A stretch of 64,000 nt of DNA from Streptomyces diastatochromogenes (GCA_026913215.1 JAPTYK010000001.1:4216001-4280000), one strand, 5' to 3'. Shown: positions 9,400-17,574, numbered from the stretch's first letter. The notes: generated by a model not told the origin, from the letters alone. Made by a program: numbers and translations.

Positions 9400-9669
9400 G
9401 TGAGCCTCTACATCGACCCGCCGACCTGGCCGGGCCACGGCCGCATGTGGTCGCACCTGGTCAGCGACGTCTCCTTCGAGGAGCTGCACGCCTTCGCCGC
9501 CTCGATAGGCGCCCCGCCGCGCGCCTTCGAGCGGGACCACTACGACATCCCCTCCGACCGGTACGGCGACGCGGTCGCGGCCGGCGCGATCGAGGTCGGC
9601 TCGAAGGAACTGCTCCGGCACCTCACGGAGGCGGGACTGCGGCGGCCCAAGGGCCGCCCGGTCGCCTGA
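9400..9669 (+). CDS. DUF4031 domain protein
   Basis: The 89-aa protein (GTG start) reads SLYIDPPTWPGHGRMWSHLVSD, EELHAFAASIGAPPRAFERDHYDIP and RYGDAVAAGAIEVGSKELL. It matches DUF4031, a short actinobacterial and proteobacterial family with conserved His/Trp/Asp residues and no known activity. It follows the previous gene by 13 bases. An inverted repeat CGCCCG/CGGGCG (9681-9697) just after the stop may act as a weak terminator before the convergent hemopexin-like gene. Confidence 0.8.
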   Translation: MSLYIDPPTWPGHGRMWSHLVSDVSFEELHAFAASIGAPPRAFERDHYDIPSDRYGDAVAAGAIEVGSKELLRHLTEAGLRRPKGRPVA

Positions 9670-9720
9670 GCGCTCCCGGCCGCCCGAACGCCGGGCGAGC
9701 GGGGCGCGGCCTCACCGCCC

Positions 9721-11049
9721 TCACGGCAGGACGGTGACGCCGATCTGCATGTGGATGTGGTCCTGGTGGGCGGCGCGGAGTGCGGCGTTCTGGCTGCCGG
9801 GAGGGGCGTCCGGGGCGTAGTCCGGGTAGATCACGAAGCCGGTGCCGCCGAGCTCCGGCATGGGCCACTTGTTGGCCGGGCCGATCGCCGTGGCCTCGCA
9901 CTCGAAGGTGGCGAACCGGAAGGCGGTCGTGAAGAGCCCGTATCCGAGCGGGTCCACGGCGGGGTCGATGCGGACCTTCACGCCGGGCGGCCGCGGCAGG
10001 TTCCCCAGTCCTGCTTCACCGAGCGGGTGAACGCGGTCCCGTCCAGCTCCCCCGTGATGCCCGAGAGGTCGAGCGCCCGGCCCTGGTTGTGGCAGTCCTT
10101 CGGGTTCGGTCCGCCGTGGCCGATGCCCAGGTGGAGGAGTTCGCCGACGTCCGGCGCCGAGGAGTTGATCCACCGGGTGAGCCGGTACAGCGCGATCAGC
10201 ATGCACTGGTCGAGGTTGTCGATCACCGTCGCCGCCGGGGCGATCTGGTTCGTGTACCGGATCCCGCCGAACGACGGCGGGCTCACCACGACCCGCTGCG
10301 TGGGCGTCGGCGACACGATCCCGGACGGCCCGTCCACGAACGCCGGGCTCTTCAGGGTGAGTTGCCCCCGCCGGATCAGGTCGGCCATCAGCCGGTTCGC
10401 CTGGGTGAGGCTGAGCAGCCGGGCCGGGGCGACGGCCCCGGAGGGGGTGGGCGTCAGCCGGAAGGCCGCGTCGAGCGGCCCGCTCGCGTCCACCGCGTCC
10501 GCGTCCACGTCGTAGCGCTGGTACAGCCCGCCGCGGAAGAAGTACGCGTACCGCCCGCCCGGGTAGGCGACCGCGTCGAGACCCGAGGGGAAGACCCCGG
10601 TCCACCGGTCCGCGATCTTCACGGGGTAACCGGGGTCGACCCGGTCGGCGGTGATGTCGTACCGCACGTACGCGTCCCCCTTGAACAGGTACAGCTTGCC
10701 GTTCCCCCAGTTCACCGCCGCGTCGATGCCGGTGCGCCAGTCGGGCCCGCCGCCCGCTCCGGTCGGCAGCCCGGCCCACCCGGGGCCCACGGGCAGCGGA
10801 TAGCCGGCGTCCACCCGGTCGGTGGGGTCGTCGTACCGCCGGTAATCGCCGCCGTCGAAGGCGTACGCCTTCCCGCCCCCACCAGACGAAGGCGTCGGGC
10901 GACCTCGGCAGCCCCTTCCACCGGTCGATGCCGAGCCCGGAGTCCTCCCGGCCGCCGCCCACGGAGTCGTACCGGTCGTAGGTGTCGTCGTCGTAGAAGA
11001 GGTACGTCTTGTCGTTCGACCAGGAGACCGCCGTCCGCAGATTGGCCAT
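9721..11049 (-). CDS. hemopexin-repeat protein with M15-peptidase-like C-terminus (frame breaks)
   Basis: Last gene of the leftward peptide cassette. The N-terminal half holds four hemopexin-type repeats, each with the pattern AAVNWGNGKLYLFKGDAYVRYD (for example TAVSWSNDKTYLFYDDDTYDRYD-like, and AYFFRGGLYQRYD). The C-terminal half has HNQGRALDL and DHIHMQIG. These match the HxxGxAxD and HxH zinc-ligand motifs of M15/VanY-type peptidases. No signal peptide is visible at MANLRTAVSWSND. The start is supported by GGAAGGAG eight bases upstream. Frame breaks near 10885 and 10000 compensate (about 442 aa). Role inferred: peptide or cell-wall cleavage, with hemopexin blades as binding module. Confidence 0.72.
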   Translation of the reverse strand: MANLRTAVSWSNDKTYLFYDDDTYDRYDSVGGGREDSGLGIDRWKGLPRSPDAFVWWGREGVRLRRRRLPAVRRPHRPGGRRLSAARGPRVGRAADRSGRRARLAHRHRRGGELGERQAVPVQGGRVRAVRHHRRPGRPRLPREDRGPVDRGLPLGSRRGRLPGRAVRVLLPRRAVPALRRGRGRGGRERAARRGLPADAHPLRGRRPGPAAQPHPGEPADGRPDPAGATHPEEPGVRGRAVRDRVADAHAAGRGEPAVVRRDPVHEPDRPGGDGDRQPRPVHADRAVPAHPVDQLLGAGRRRTPPPGHRPRRTEPEGLPQPGPGARPLGHHGGAGRDRVHPLGEAGLGNLPRPPGVKVRIDPAVDPLGYGLFTTAFRFATFECEATAIGPANKWPMPELGGTGFVIYPDYAPDAPPGSQNAALRAAHQDHIHMQIGVTVLP

Positions 11050-11143
11050 GGCCCCGGCTCCTTCCGCGTGTTCCGTGTCCTCCGTGCGGGGGCGGGCCGC
11101 CGTCCGGGCCGCCCGTCCCCTTCCCTTTCTCATCCCTCACGGT

Positions 11144-11377
11144 TCAGAGGACGCCCGTCCACCGGCAGCCCGTCACGGGCGCGCAGTGCCAGCCGCGCCC
11201 GTACCCGTGCACCAGGACCGCCGGGTCGCCGGGCACGGAGCCGTACCCGCCGCCCAGCTGCCTGTTCACCAGGAAGGCTGGTTCGCCCAGAGGATGGGCC
11301 ACGACCGTGACGCGGAACGGCAGGTAGTGCTCCCGCCGGTCCACCGCCGGTGCCTGTATCGGCAGATCGAGTCGCAT
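11144..11377 (-). CDS. 77-aa protein of the PatA/PatG-like cassette, unknown
   Basis: The start MRLDLPIQAPAVDRREHYLP is supported by GAGGAAG six bases upstream. The body is rich in beta-forming and glycine residues (LPFRVTVVAHPLGEPAFLV, QLGGGYGSVPGD) and ends with two cysteines in WHCAPVTGCRWTGVL. No signal peptide, membrane segment or known family is recognised. It sits between the tandem short proteins and the hemopexin/M15 gene on the same strand. It could be an additional peptide substrate or a small binding protein, and the sequence does not decide. Confidence 0.6.
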   Translation of the reverse strand: MRLDLPIQAPAVDRREHYLPFRVTVVAHPLGEPAFLVNRQLGGGYGSVPGDPAVLVHGYGRGWHCAPVTGCRWTGVL

Positions 11378-11445
11378 GACGCTTCCTCGGATCGGCAGCC
11401 GGGCGGCGACCGGGCGTCCGCCCACGGGCCGGCCCGACCGGTGAC

Positions 11446-11646
11446 TCAGAACGGCAGGACGCCGTCGAGGAGGCCGCCGAGGGTGGTGAAGAGGCCGCTG
11501 GCCGCGGCACCGTCGGTGGTGTCGGAGCCCTGCGGGCGTCGTCCGCGCTCGACGGGCGCGGACTGCTGGGGGAGTTGGAGCCGGAGCTGTCCCGGTGCGG
11601 ACCGGCGGGGGGTGCCGGTGTCGTTCTCGTGGGTCTCGTTGAACAT
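11446..11646 (-). CDS. short protein, tandem paralogue A (candidate precursor peptide)
   Basis: This 66-aa protein starts MFNETHENDTGTPRRSAPGQ after a very good site, GAGGAAAGGACACCGTG. Its first 45 residues are acidic/polar and low-complexity (LQLPQQSAPVERGRRPQGSD). The last 20 form a hydrophobic, glycine-rich tail (GLFTTLGGLLDGVLPF). A leader-plus-core layout fits a ribosomal peptide precursor, but no known recognition motif is present. It is nearly identical to the upstream paralogue over the first 50 residues and differs in the tail, as expected for precursor genes with variable cores. Confidence 0.6.
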   Translation of the reverse strand: MFNETHENDTGTPRRSAPGQLRLQLPQQSAPVERGRRPQGSDTTDGAAASGLFTTLGGLLDGVLPF

Positions 11647-11708
11647 CACGGTGTCCTTTCCTCTGACGGGTCGCCCTGGGGCGTCGGTGCCTCAGAACAC
11701 GCCCGGAC

Positions 11709-11920
11709 TCAGAGATACGTCGGGAGGATCCCGCCGTTGGTGGGGTTGCCCAGGAACCAGTCCTTGAGCCCGCTGGCCGCCGCGCCGCCGGTGGTGCCGG
11801 AGCCCTGGGGGCGCCGTCCGCGTTCGACGGGTGCGGACTGCTGGGGGAGTTGGAGCCGGAGCTGTCCCGGTGCGGACCGGCGGGGGTGCCGGTGTCGTTC
11901 TCGTGGGTCTCGTCGAGCAT
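11709..11920 (-). CDS. short protein, tandem paralogue B (candidate precursor peptide, one frame break)
   Basis: This is a duplicate of the 11446-11646 gene. It starts MLDETHENDTGTP behind the same GAGGAAAGGACACCGTG. A run of five G here (six in the paralogue) near 11880 breaks the frame. With one base restored it reads as paralogue A through QPPQ-like, SAPVERGRRPQGS and then GLKDWFLGNPTNGGILPTYL, about 70 aa. Leader conserved, C-terminal 20 residues different. The shared upstream sequence implies a recent duplication of the whole unit including its ribosome site. Confidence 0.55.
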
Positions 11921-11948
11921 CACGGTGTCCTTTCCTCGAAGCCTCCGG

Positions 11949-12140
11949 TCAGGTGCTCACGCCGTAGCTCGCGTAGCACATCTGCCGGGCCGGGCCGGTC
12001 AGGGTGGCGCAGGAGGACAGGGCGGCCCCGACGCCGGTACGGGTGTCCCGGGCGCCGTCCTGCTGGTCGTCGCGGCGGACCGGGTGGGCCAGGAGCGGCA
12101 TGGCTCCCGGTCGGACGCGCGGTGTGTTCCGGGTGTCCAT
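11949..12140 (-). CDS. 63-aa protein with two C-terminal cysteines (candidate precursor peptide)
   Basis: It starts MDTRNTPRVRPGAMPLLAHP after GAGAGGAG, eight bases from the ATG. The N-terminal 40 residues are charged and polar, and the C-terminus is SSCATLTGPARQMCYASYGVST with a C-X10-C pair and several Ser/Thr. It follows the PatG-like gene by 25 bases on the same strand. Position, size and the Cys/Ser/Thr-rich tail make it the best precursor candidate of the cassette. The cyanobactin recognition sequences (LAELSEE-type leader, AYDG-type follower) are absent, so this is inference. Confidence 0.6.
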   Translation of the reverse strand: MDTRNTPRVRPGAMPLLAHPVRRDDQQDGARDTRTGVGAALSSCATLTGPARQMCYASYGVST

Positions 12141-12165
12141 GGCGGGGTCTCCTCTCGGGGCGGGC

Positions 12166-13664
12166 TCAGTAGGAGCCGAGGAAGGTGTGGACCGGGGCGA
12201 GGGTGACCGGCAGCTCGTCGCTCACGTCGACGGTGAACTGGTACGAGAGCCGGGACCTGCGTTCGTCCTCGGGGTCGTAGAAGGTCACGGTCACGTCCTG
12301 ACAGTCCGAACCGATCCTGCAGTAGGGGCTCTTGGTGACCGTGATCGTGTCGAGCGAGTAGAGGTTCCTGCTGGATCCCGGCACCTTGCTCGCGGAGAGC
12401 AGGCCCTCGGCGATCTGCTTGCTGAACGAGTAGGCGTTGGTGCCCATGAAGTTGAGCGCGCGGTCGGCGGAGGTCTGGCCGAGGTTCCTGAACTGGTTGT
12501 AGATCTTGTCGAGGAACGAGCGGATCGTCAGGTGCAGCTCGTCCCTGTTGCGCACCTTGATGCTCTGCGTCCTGGCCTCTGCGTCGATCTTCTTGATGAC
12601 GGCGTTGATGAGGGCTTCCTCGTACCAGGTGTACAGACCGCGGCTCTTCACCTCGACGACCGGCACGATCTGGCCGGAGTACAGGCGCGTGGTGCGGTTC
12701 GTGAGGACGCCGGGGACGGAGACGCGGGAGATGTAGCCCTCGGCCTGGTTCGGCTGCCTCTCGACGTTGATGGCCTGGCCCGCGATGGCGTCGCGGAACA
12801 CGCGGTACACGGTCGACACCGGCGGACTGGCCAGCGCCGCGACCAGCTCGGAGAAGGGCTTCTTCTTCTCGGTGGCGAGCTGCGAGGCCGTCTTGCGCTC
12901 GCGCTGGACCTCCTCGGGAGGGCGAGCGGGACGCTCCAGTCCATGGCCACGGACGGCTCGGCCTCCAGCGCGTACACGGAGGCGCCGTCCATGACGAGCG
13001 TCCAGGTGAGCTTGGAGCAGGCCCACGGGGCGTCCAGGAGGTAGGTGCGGAGCTGGGTCGGGTTGTACGGGTCGGGCTCCTGCTCGACGTCCTCGCCGTC
13101 GACCGTGGCGGCCACGTACGGCATCTGCTGCCGGAAGCTGTCCCGGCGGGCCTCGGTCGCGTAGTCGAAGCCGATGGTGCCGATGGCGTAGATGAGCTGG
13201 GAGGCCCCTGCCGTACCGCCGCCGCAGGTGCAGCCGGCCGGGTCGCCGCCGCAGCCGCAGGAGGGGCGCACGCCGGAGCCGGGAAGCGGGGTGTACGCGG
13301 GGACCGGGGTGTACGCCGGGGCCACGGGAGCCGCGGGTGGCGGTGCGACGGGTGCGGGTGCCGCCGGTACGGGCGCGGCCTGGACCGGGGCCTGTAGCGG
13401 GGCCTGGACCGCGGTCTGGACCGGGGCCTGTAGCGGGGCCTGGGCCACCGGGGGCGCCGTCTGGACGGGTGCCTGGGCCACGGGGAGGCCGCCTGGACCG
13501 CCGCCGGGGAGGTGCGCCGATGGCAGCGGTGACGCCGGCCGGGACCGGGGTCGGTGGGGCCGGGGCGGCGGGTGTGGGGAGGGTCGTACGAGGTGGGGTG
13601 GGGGCGCCTGGGGAGCGGGAGCCGGGGCCGGGGTGGGGGTGGGAGCGGCTGCGGGAGTGGTCAC
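12166..13664 (-). CDS. PatG C-terminal-like protein (PatA/PatG cyanobactin protease family, no protease domain)
   Basis: After a long Pro/Ala/Gln-rich region (residues about 1-125, with repeated APLQAPVQ units) and a cysteine cluster (CGCGGDPAGCTCGGG) comes a domain that I recognise as the C-terminal part of PatG-type proteins: LIYAIGTIGFDYATEARRDS, PYNPTQLRTYLLDAPWACSKLTWTL, YISRVSVPGVLTNRTTRLYSG, QFRNLGQTSADRALNFMGTN, KSPYCRIGSDCQDVTVTFYDP and SYQFTVDVSDELPVTL. The cysteine cluster could bind metal. One frame break near 12925. The GTG start overlaps the subtilase stop as GTGA, so the two are translationally coupled. In cyanobactin pathways the subtilase sits on the same chain. Here it is split off. 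Confidence 0.75.
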
Positions 13665-14558
13665 GGCTGTCTCCTCTGTGCGGGTGGTGATGAGGGCGTA
13701 CGCCCGGGGGCGTCGAGGCTGCCGCCGAGGCCGCGCAGGCAGGCGGGGGCCTCGGGGTCGGCGCAGTCGCCGGGGCGGTCGCGGTGGCGAGCAGCGCCTG
13801 CCCGGCGGCCTTCGGGTCCGCGGTCCCGCCGCCCGCCAGCTGGGCCGCGACGAGCAGCGCCGCGGTGCCGGCGACGAGGGGGTGGCGAAGCTGCTGCCGG
13901 TCAGGGAGGCGAGGCCGCCGCCGGGTGCGGCGCTCTCCACGTCCTGCCCGGGGGCGAGGATGCCGTGGGTGCGGTAGGCGGCACCCCAGTTGCTGATGTC
14001 GAGCGGCCGGCCGTCGGCCCCGGCGGCGCCGACGGCGAGGACGCCGGGGACGGCGGCCGGTACCTGGACGGTGTCGGCCCCGTCGTTCCCGGCGGCGGAC
14101 ACGACCAGGACGCCGCGGTCCTCGCAGAGCCGCAGGGCGCGGTCGAGGAGGGGTCGGGCAGACCGTCGGCGGCCCGTTCGCCGCCGCTGATGTTGATGAC
14201 GTGCGCGCCCTCCTCGACGGCCCGCTCGATGGCGCGGGCCAGGTCGAGCTGGGGCACCCGGCCGTTCCCGTCGTCGCGGAAGACCGGCAGGATCAGGCCG
14301 CGGCAGCGCGGGGCGAGTCCGGCGACGGGGGTGCCGGGGCCGCCGAAGAGCACTCCGGCGACGTGCGTGCCGTGCCGGGACATGGGGCCGGGGCGGCGGG
14401 TTCCTGCACCACGGTGTCCAGGCGCGTAAGATCCGCGCCCGCGAAGCAGGGTGGGACAGGTCGACGGGTCCGTCGAGCAGGGCCACGCAGACCCGCGGGT
14501 CCCCGAACGGCGCGTCCGGCCGTGCGCGGAGGTCCCCCAGGACGTCCCGAGGCCTCAT
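13661..14558 (-). CDS. S8 subtilisin-like protease, PatA/PatG type (frame breaks)
   Basis: First gene of the cassette. It starts MRPRDVLGDLRARPDAPFGD. The catalytic triad of subtilases is visible: Asp in VCVALLDGPVDLSHP, His in SRHGTHVAGVLFGG, Ser in LTGSSFATP; the oxyanion Asn is in VVSAAGNDG. The phrases VCVALLDGPVDLSHP and HVINISGGERAADGL are typical of the PatA/PatG protease family, which trims precursor peptides. No signal peptide, so it acts in the cytoplasm. Frame breaks near 14430, 14150, 13875 and 13775. The corrected C-terminus (CADPEAPACLRGLGGSLD) ends in TGA overlapping the next GTG. About 299 aa. Confidence 0.78.
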
Positions 14559-14602
14559 CTCGGACCTGCCTTCCGTGCCCGTGGGCACCGTGTGCGGAAA
14601 AG

Positions 14603-14615
14603 CGTGTCGGACACG
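14603..14615. promoter_or_regulatory. 13-bp palindrome upstream of the subtilase gene
   Basis: CGTGTCGGACACG is a perfect inverted repeat around one base, 45 bases upstream of the subtilase start and on the far side from the SARP gene. It could be a separate operator. The binding protein is unknown. Confidence 0.35.
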
Positions 14616-14682
14616 AGCGTCGGGGGGCCTCGTCCCCGGTCCGTCACCCGGAATGCCCAAGCGGTGTCGGCATGGCGTCTCC

Positions 14683-14711
14683 GGAACGTTTCCAGAACGT
14701 CGCGGAAACGT
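14683..14711. promoter_or_regulatory. SARP-type binding site: three heptamers at 11-bp spacing
   Basis: GGAACGT (14683-14689), AGAACGT (14694-14700) and GAAACGT (14705-14711) are direct repeats separated by 4 bases, an exact 11-bp period, so all lie on one DNA face. Directly repeated heptamers with 11-bp spacing are the known binding pattern of Streptomyces antibiotic regulatory proteins. The site lies between the SARP gene (start 14857) and the divergent PatA-like operon (start 14558), about 125-150 bases from each. Confidence 0.65.
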
Positions 14712-14856
14712 TTGTGCGCCGGTCAGGCCCGTGTCCGGGAGGGCCCGGAGATTCCCCGGAAAAGTCCGCGGGAAGGCGCGGGGTGTGCTGCCGGGGCGGT
14801 CGGCGGGCCTCTGACGTGCGGATGAGCGGATGCGTGATCCACCGTCCGGTTGCACA

Positions 14857-15574
14857 GTGAGGGATGTGGCATCGAACGGCGTACACCTCGAACTCCTGGG
14901 GGCCTTCGAGCTCTCCTACGCCGGATGCCGCATCCCCCTCCCCTCGGGGGCACAGCGCCTGTTGGCGCTCCTCGCCGTGAACGCGGCCGGCGTCTACCGG
15001 GGTGCGGCAGCCGAGCGGCTCTGGCCCGACTGCAGCCCGAGCAGGGCGTCGGCGAACCTCAGGACCGCCCTGTGCCACGGGCGGCGGGCGGGCCCCTGCC
15101 CACGGTGGAGTGCGTGGACCGGCGGCTGCGCCTCGCGCCCCTGGTGGAGGTGGACCTGCACCTCGCGCGGTGCCGGGCCCAGGACGCGATAGGCGACCGC
15201 CGCCCGCCCGAGGACCCCGAGGGCCTCTCGGCCGCGCTGGGGGAGGAACTGCTGCCGCGCTGGCCGGACGAGTGGCTCGTCCTGGAGCGGGAGCGCTGGG
15301 ACCAGCTGCGGCTGCACGCCCTGGAGGGCTGGCGCGGCGGCTGCGGCGGGACGGGGAGTACCTGGCGGCGCTCCAGACGGCGCTGACGGCCACCGAGATC
15401 GACCCGATCCGGGAGACGGCGCACCGCATCCTCATCGAGATCCACATCGCGGAGGGCAACACGGCCTGCGCGGTGAAGCGCTACAAGGAGTACCAGCGTT
15501 TGCTGCGGCGGGAGTTGGAGGTGGAGCCGTCGCCGCTGATGACGCGGCTGGTCCAGGACCTGACCTCGGCGTGA
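14857..15574 (+). CDS. SARP-family transcriptional activator (winged helix + BTAD, frame breaks)
   Basis: The winged-helix part reads LELLGAFELSYAGCRIPLPSG, RLLALLAVNAAGVYRGAAAERLWPD and ANLRTAL. The bacterial transcriptional activator domain follows: VDLHLARCR, EELLPRWPDEWLVLERERWDQLRLHALE, YLAALQTALTATEIDPIRETAHRILIEIHIAEGN and YKEYQRLLRRELEVEPSP. About 239 aa, a small SARP with no ATPase part. Frame breaks near 15080 and 15345. GTG codons at 14857 and 14866 and an ATG at 14830 are possible starts. A cluster-situated activator for the divergent peptide cassette is the natural reading. Confidence 0.82.
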
Positions 15575-15585
15575 GCGTCGGCGCG

Positions 15586-15600
15586 GGCCGCGACGCGGCC
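15586..15600 (+). terminator. possible terminator after the SARP gene
   Basis: GGCCGC and GCGGCC pair around a 3-base loop 12 bases after the SARP stop and just before the convergent phosphotransferase stop. The stem is short and has no T-run, so its role is uncertain. Confidence 0.3.
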
Positions 15601-15613
15601 TTCGGACCGGGCC

Positions 15614-16144
15614 TCAGCCGAGCGCGGCGGCGATGGTCCGGGCGCAGTCGACGGACTCGGTGCGGGTGGTGTCCACCTCGACGTCGTACGTGACGCCCTC
15701 GTGCACGAGCAGGGCCTGCTGGGCGGCCATGCCGGGGACCCGGTCGCCCGGGCGATCTCCCGTCCTCGGCGACCGCGCTCTCGCACCGGACGCCGACCCA
15801 CAGCACGGGCAGGTCGCCGAGGGCCTCGCGCCAGCGCCGCTGGGAGGCGGCCCGCCGAGGAAGACGTCGTCCACGACGATCCGGGCGCCCGCTCGGGCCA
15901 TCGCCACGATCCCGGCGGCCCAGGCGGCTTCGAGCGCGCGGAAGTCCGCGCCGACGCTGACCGTGCCGTCGGCGTCGAAGGCGATGCCGCCGTCGGAGTC
16001 CCGCATCCTCGCGGGCAGGGCGTCGACGAAGGAGTCGACGCCGAACGCCAGCCAGGGGTCCGGGAGTACGGCCTGCAGGCACCGCACGATGCCGGTCTTC
16101 CCGGAGCTGGAACCGCCGTTGAGGATGATCATTCGGGTCGCCAC
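15614..16144 (-). CDS. chloramphenicol 3-O-phosphotransferase-like kinase (frame breaks)
   Basis: MATRMIILNGGSSSGKTGIV carries a P-loop (GGSSSGKT). It is followed by LPDPWLAFGVDSFVDALP, GARIVVDDVFLGG, LPVLWVGVRCESAVAE and, after frame changes near 15850 and 15765, RVPGMAAQQALLVHEGVTYDVEVDTTRTES. From memory this follows the S. venezuelae chloramphenicol phosphotransferase nearly block by block, including the Asp of FGVDS that activates the drug hydroxyl. About 176 aa, the family length. GTG start. The next gene upstream on the same strand encodes a Cmx-type exporter, so both inactivation and efflux of phenicols are predicted. Confidence 0.82.
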   Translation of the reverse strand: MATRMIILNGGSSSGKTGIVRCLQAVLPDPWLAFGVDSFVDALPARMRDSDGGIAFDADGTVSVGADFRALEAAWAAGIVAMARAGARIVVDDVFLGGPPPSGAGARPSATCPCCGSASGARARSPRTGDRPGDRVPGMAAQQALLVHEGVTYDVEVDTTRTESVDCARTIAAALG

Positions 16145-16194
16145 CGCGCCACCCTAGGCGGCGCGGTGGCGACCGCATCCGATTCACCCGTGCC

Positions 16195-17538
16195 TCAGCA
16201 GGGCGCTTCGGCGGGCTGTTCCTTCGGCTGGGGGTGCCTGAAGCGACCACGCGGGACGTGGACCTGTGGAGGCGGAGGGCGACGGCGGCCGTGGCGAGGC
16301 CGAGGGCGGTCATGGCGGCGCCGGCCCAGGCGGTGGAGGCGTAGCCGAGGTCGGCGTCGATGACGGTGCCGCCGAGCCAGGGGCCGCCGGTGTTGCCGAG
16401 GTTGAAGGCGGCGGTGGTGGTGGCGCCGGCGAGGGTGGGGGCGGCGCCGGCGACGTTGAACATGCGGGCGTTGAGGGCCGGGGCGGTGTAGAAGGCGGAG
16501 ACGCCGAGGAGGAAGGTCAGGACGATCGTCGCGGCCGGGCTCGGGGCGAGGAGGCCAGGGCGATCAGGAAGACCGTCGACGCGGCGATGCCGCTGAGCAG
16601 CACCCGAAGAGGTGGGCGTCCGCGACCCGGCCGCCGATCGTCGTGCCGACGAGGGCGCCGATGCCGAAGAGGCCGAGGACGGCCGAGACCCAGCTCTCGT
16701 CGAGGCCGGAGACGTCGGTGAGGAGCGGGGCGAGGTAGGAGAAGGCGCAGAAGACGCCGCCGGCGGCGAGGGCGGTGATCACGACGGCGAGGAGGACCTG
16801 CCGGTCGCGGTAGATGGTGAGCTCGCGCTTGAGGCGGGGCTTGGCCGCGGGGAGCGGGATGTGCGGGATGCGGGTCGCCACGCCGACGAGGGCGATCGCG
16901 GAGGCCGCGCCGACCGCCCAGAAGGCCGAGCGCCAGCCGAGGTGCTCGCCGAGGAACGCGCCGGCGGGGACGCCGAGGACGTTGGCGATGGACAGGCCGC
17001 CGATCATGACCGCCATCGCCTTGGCGCGCGAGCCGACCGGCACCATCGCGATGGCGACGGCCGCGCCGACCGCCCAGAAGCCCGCGCAGGCGAGCGCGCT
17101 GACGATCCGGGACGCGAAGAGGACCGCGTAGTTCGGGGCCAGCGCGCCCGCGATCTGGCCGAGGCCGAAGACGGTGATGAGCGTGACCAGCGTCGTCTTG
17201 CGGGGGAGGCGGAGCGTCGCCACGGCGAGGAGCGGCGCTCCGACGACCATGCCGATCGCGAAGGCGGAGATGAGGAGTCCGGCCCGGGGGATGGAGACGT
17301 TCATGTCCTCCGCGATGGGCGGCAGGAGTCCGGAGAGCATGAATTCGCTGGTGCCGAGGGCGAAGACGGACAGGCCGAGGATGTAGACGGCCAGGGGCAT
17401 ACGGGTGGGGGGTATGGCTTCAGAAGTAGCGGGGGCGGAGGGGGCGGCGGGGTCCGTGGAGGGGGCTGAGGCGGTGGTCGGGTGCTCGGCTGAGGGAGAC
17501 GGCATGACATGCGTCAACCTGTGGTTTGTGCCTGTCAT
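16195..17538 (-). CDS. MFS exporter of the Cmx/Cmlv chloramphenicol-efflux type (frame breaks)
   Basis: Twelve hydrophobic segments follow a Pro/Ser-rich cytosolic N-terminus. The signature MPLAVYILGLSVFALGTSEFMLSGLLPPIA with AGLLISAFAIGMVVGAPLLA is the DHA1 pattern of Cmx/CmrA and related pumps. Motif A-like RLPRKTT lies between helices 2 and 3. Frame breaks near 16600, 16545 and 16240. With the last repaired the protein ends PKEQPAEAPC. The likely start is ATG 17505 (MPSPSAEHP) or the upstream ATG used here. Specificity is predicted only from similarity and from the phosphotransferase gene 50 bases downstream. Confidence 0.8.
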
Positions 17539-17574
17539 TCCGGGGGTGCGGGGCCTTCTCGGGATACGAGACGG

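Noticed and set aside
9721..14558. A true cyanobactin cluster
   Set aside because: Only the protease-related parts are recognised. No PatD/YcaO, PatF or PatE-like precursor with AYDG-type signals was found, so the name cyanobactin would overstate the evidence.
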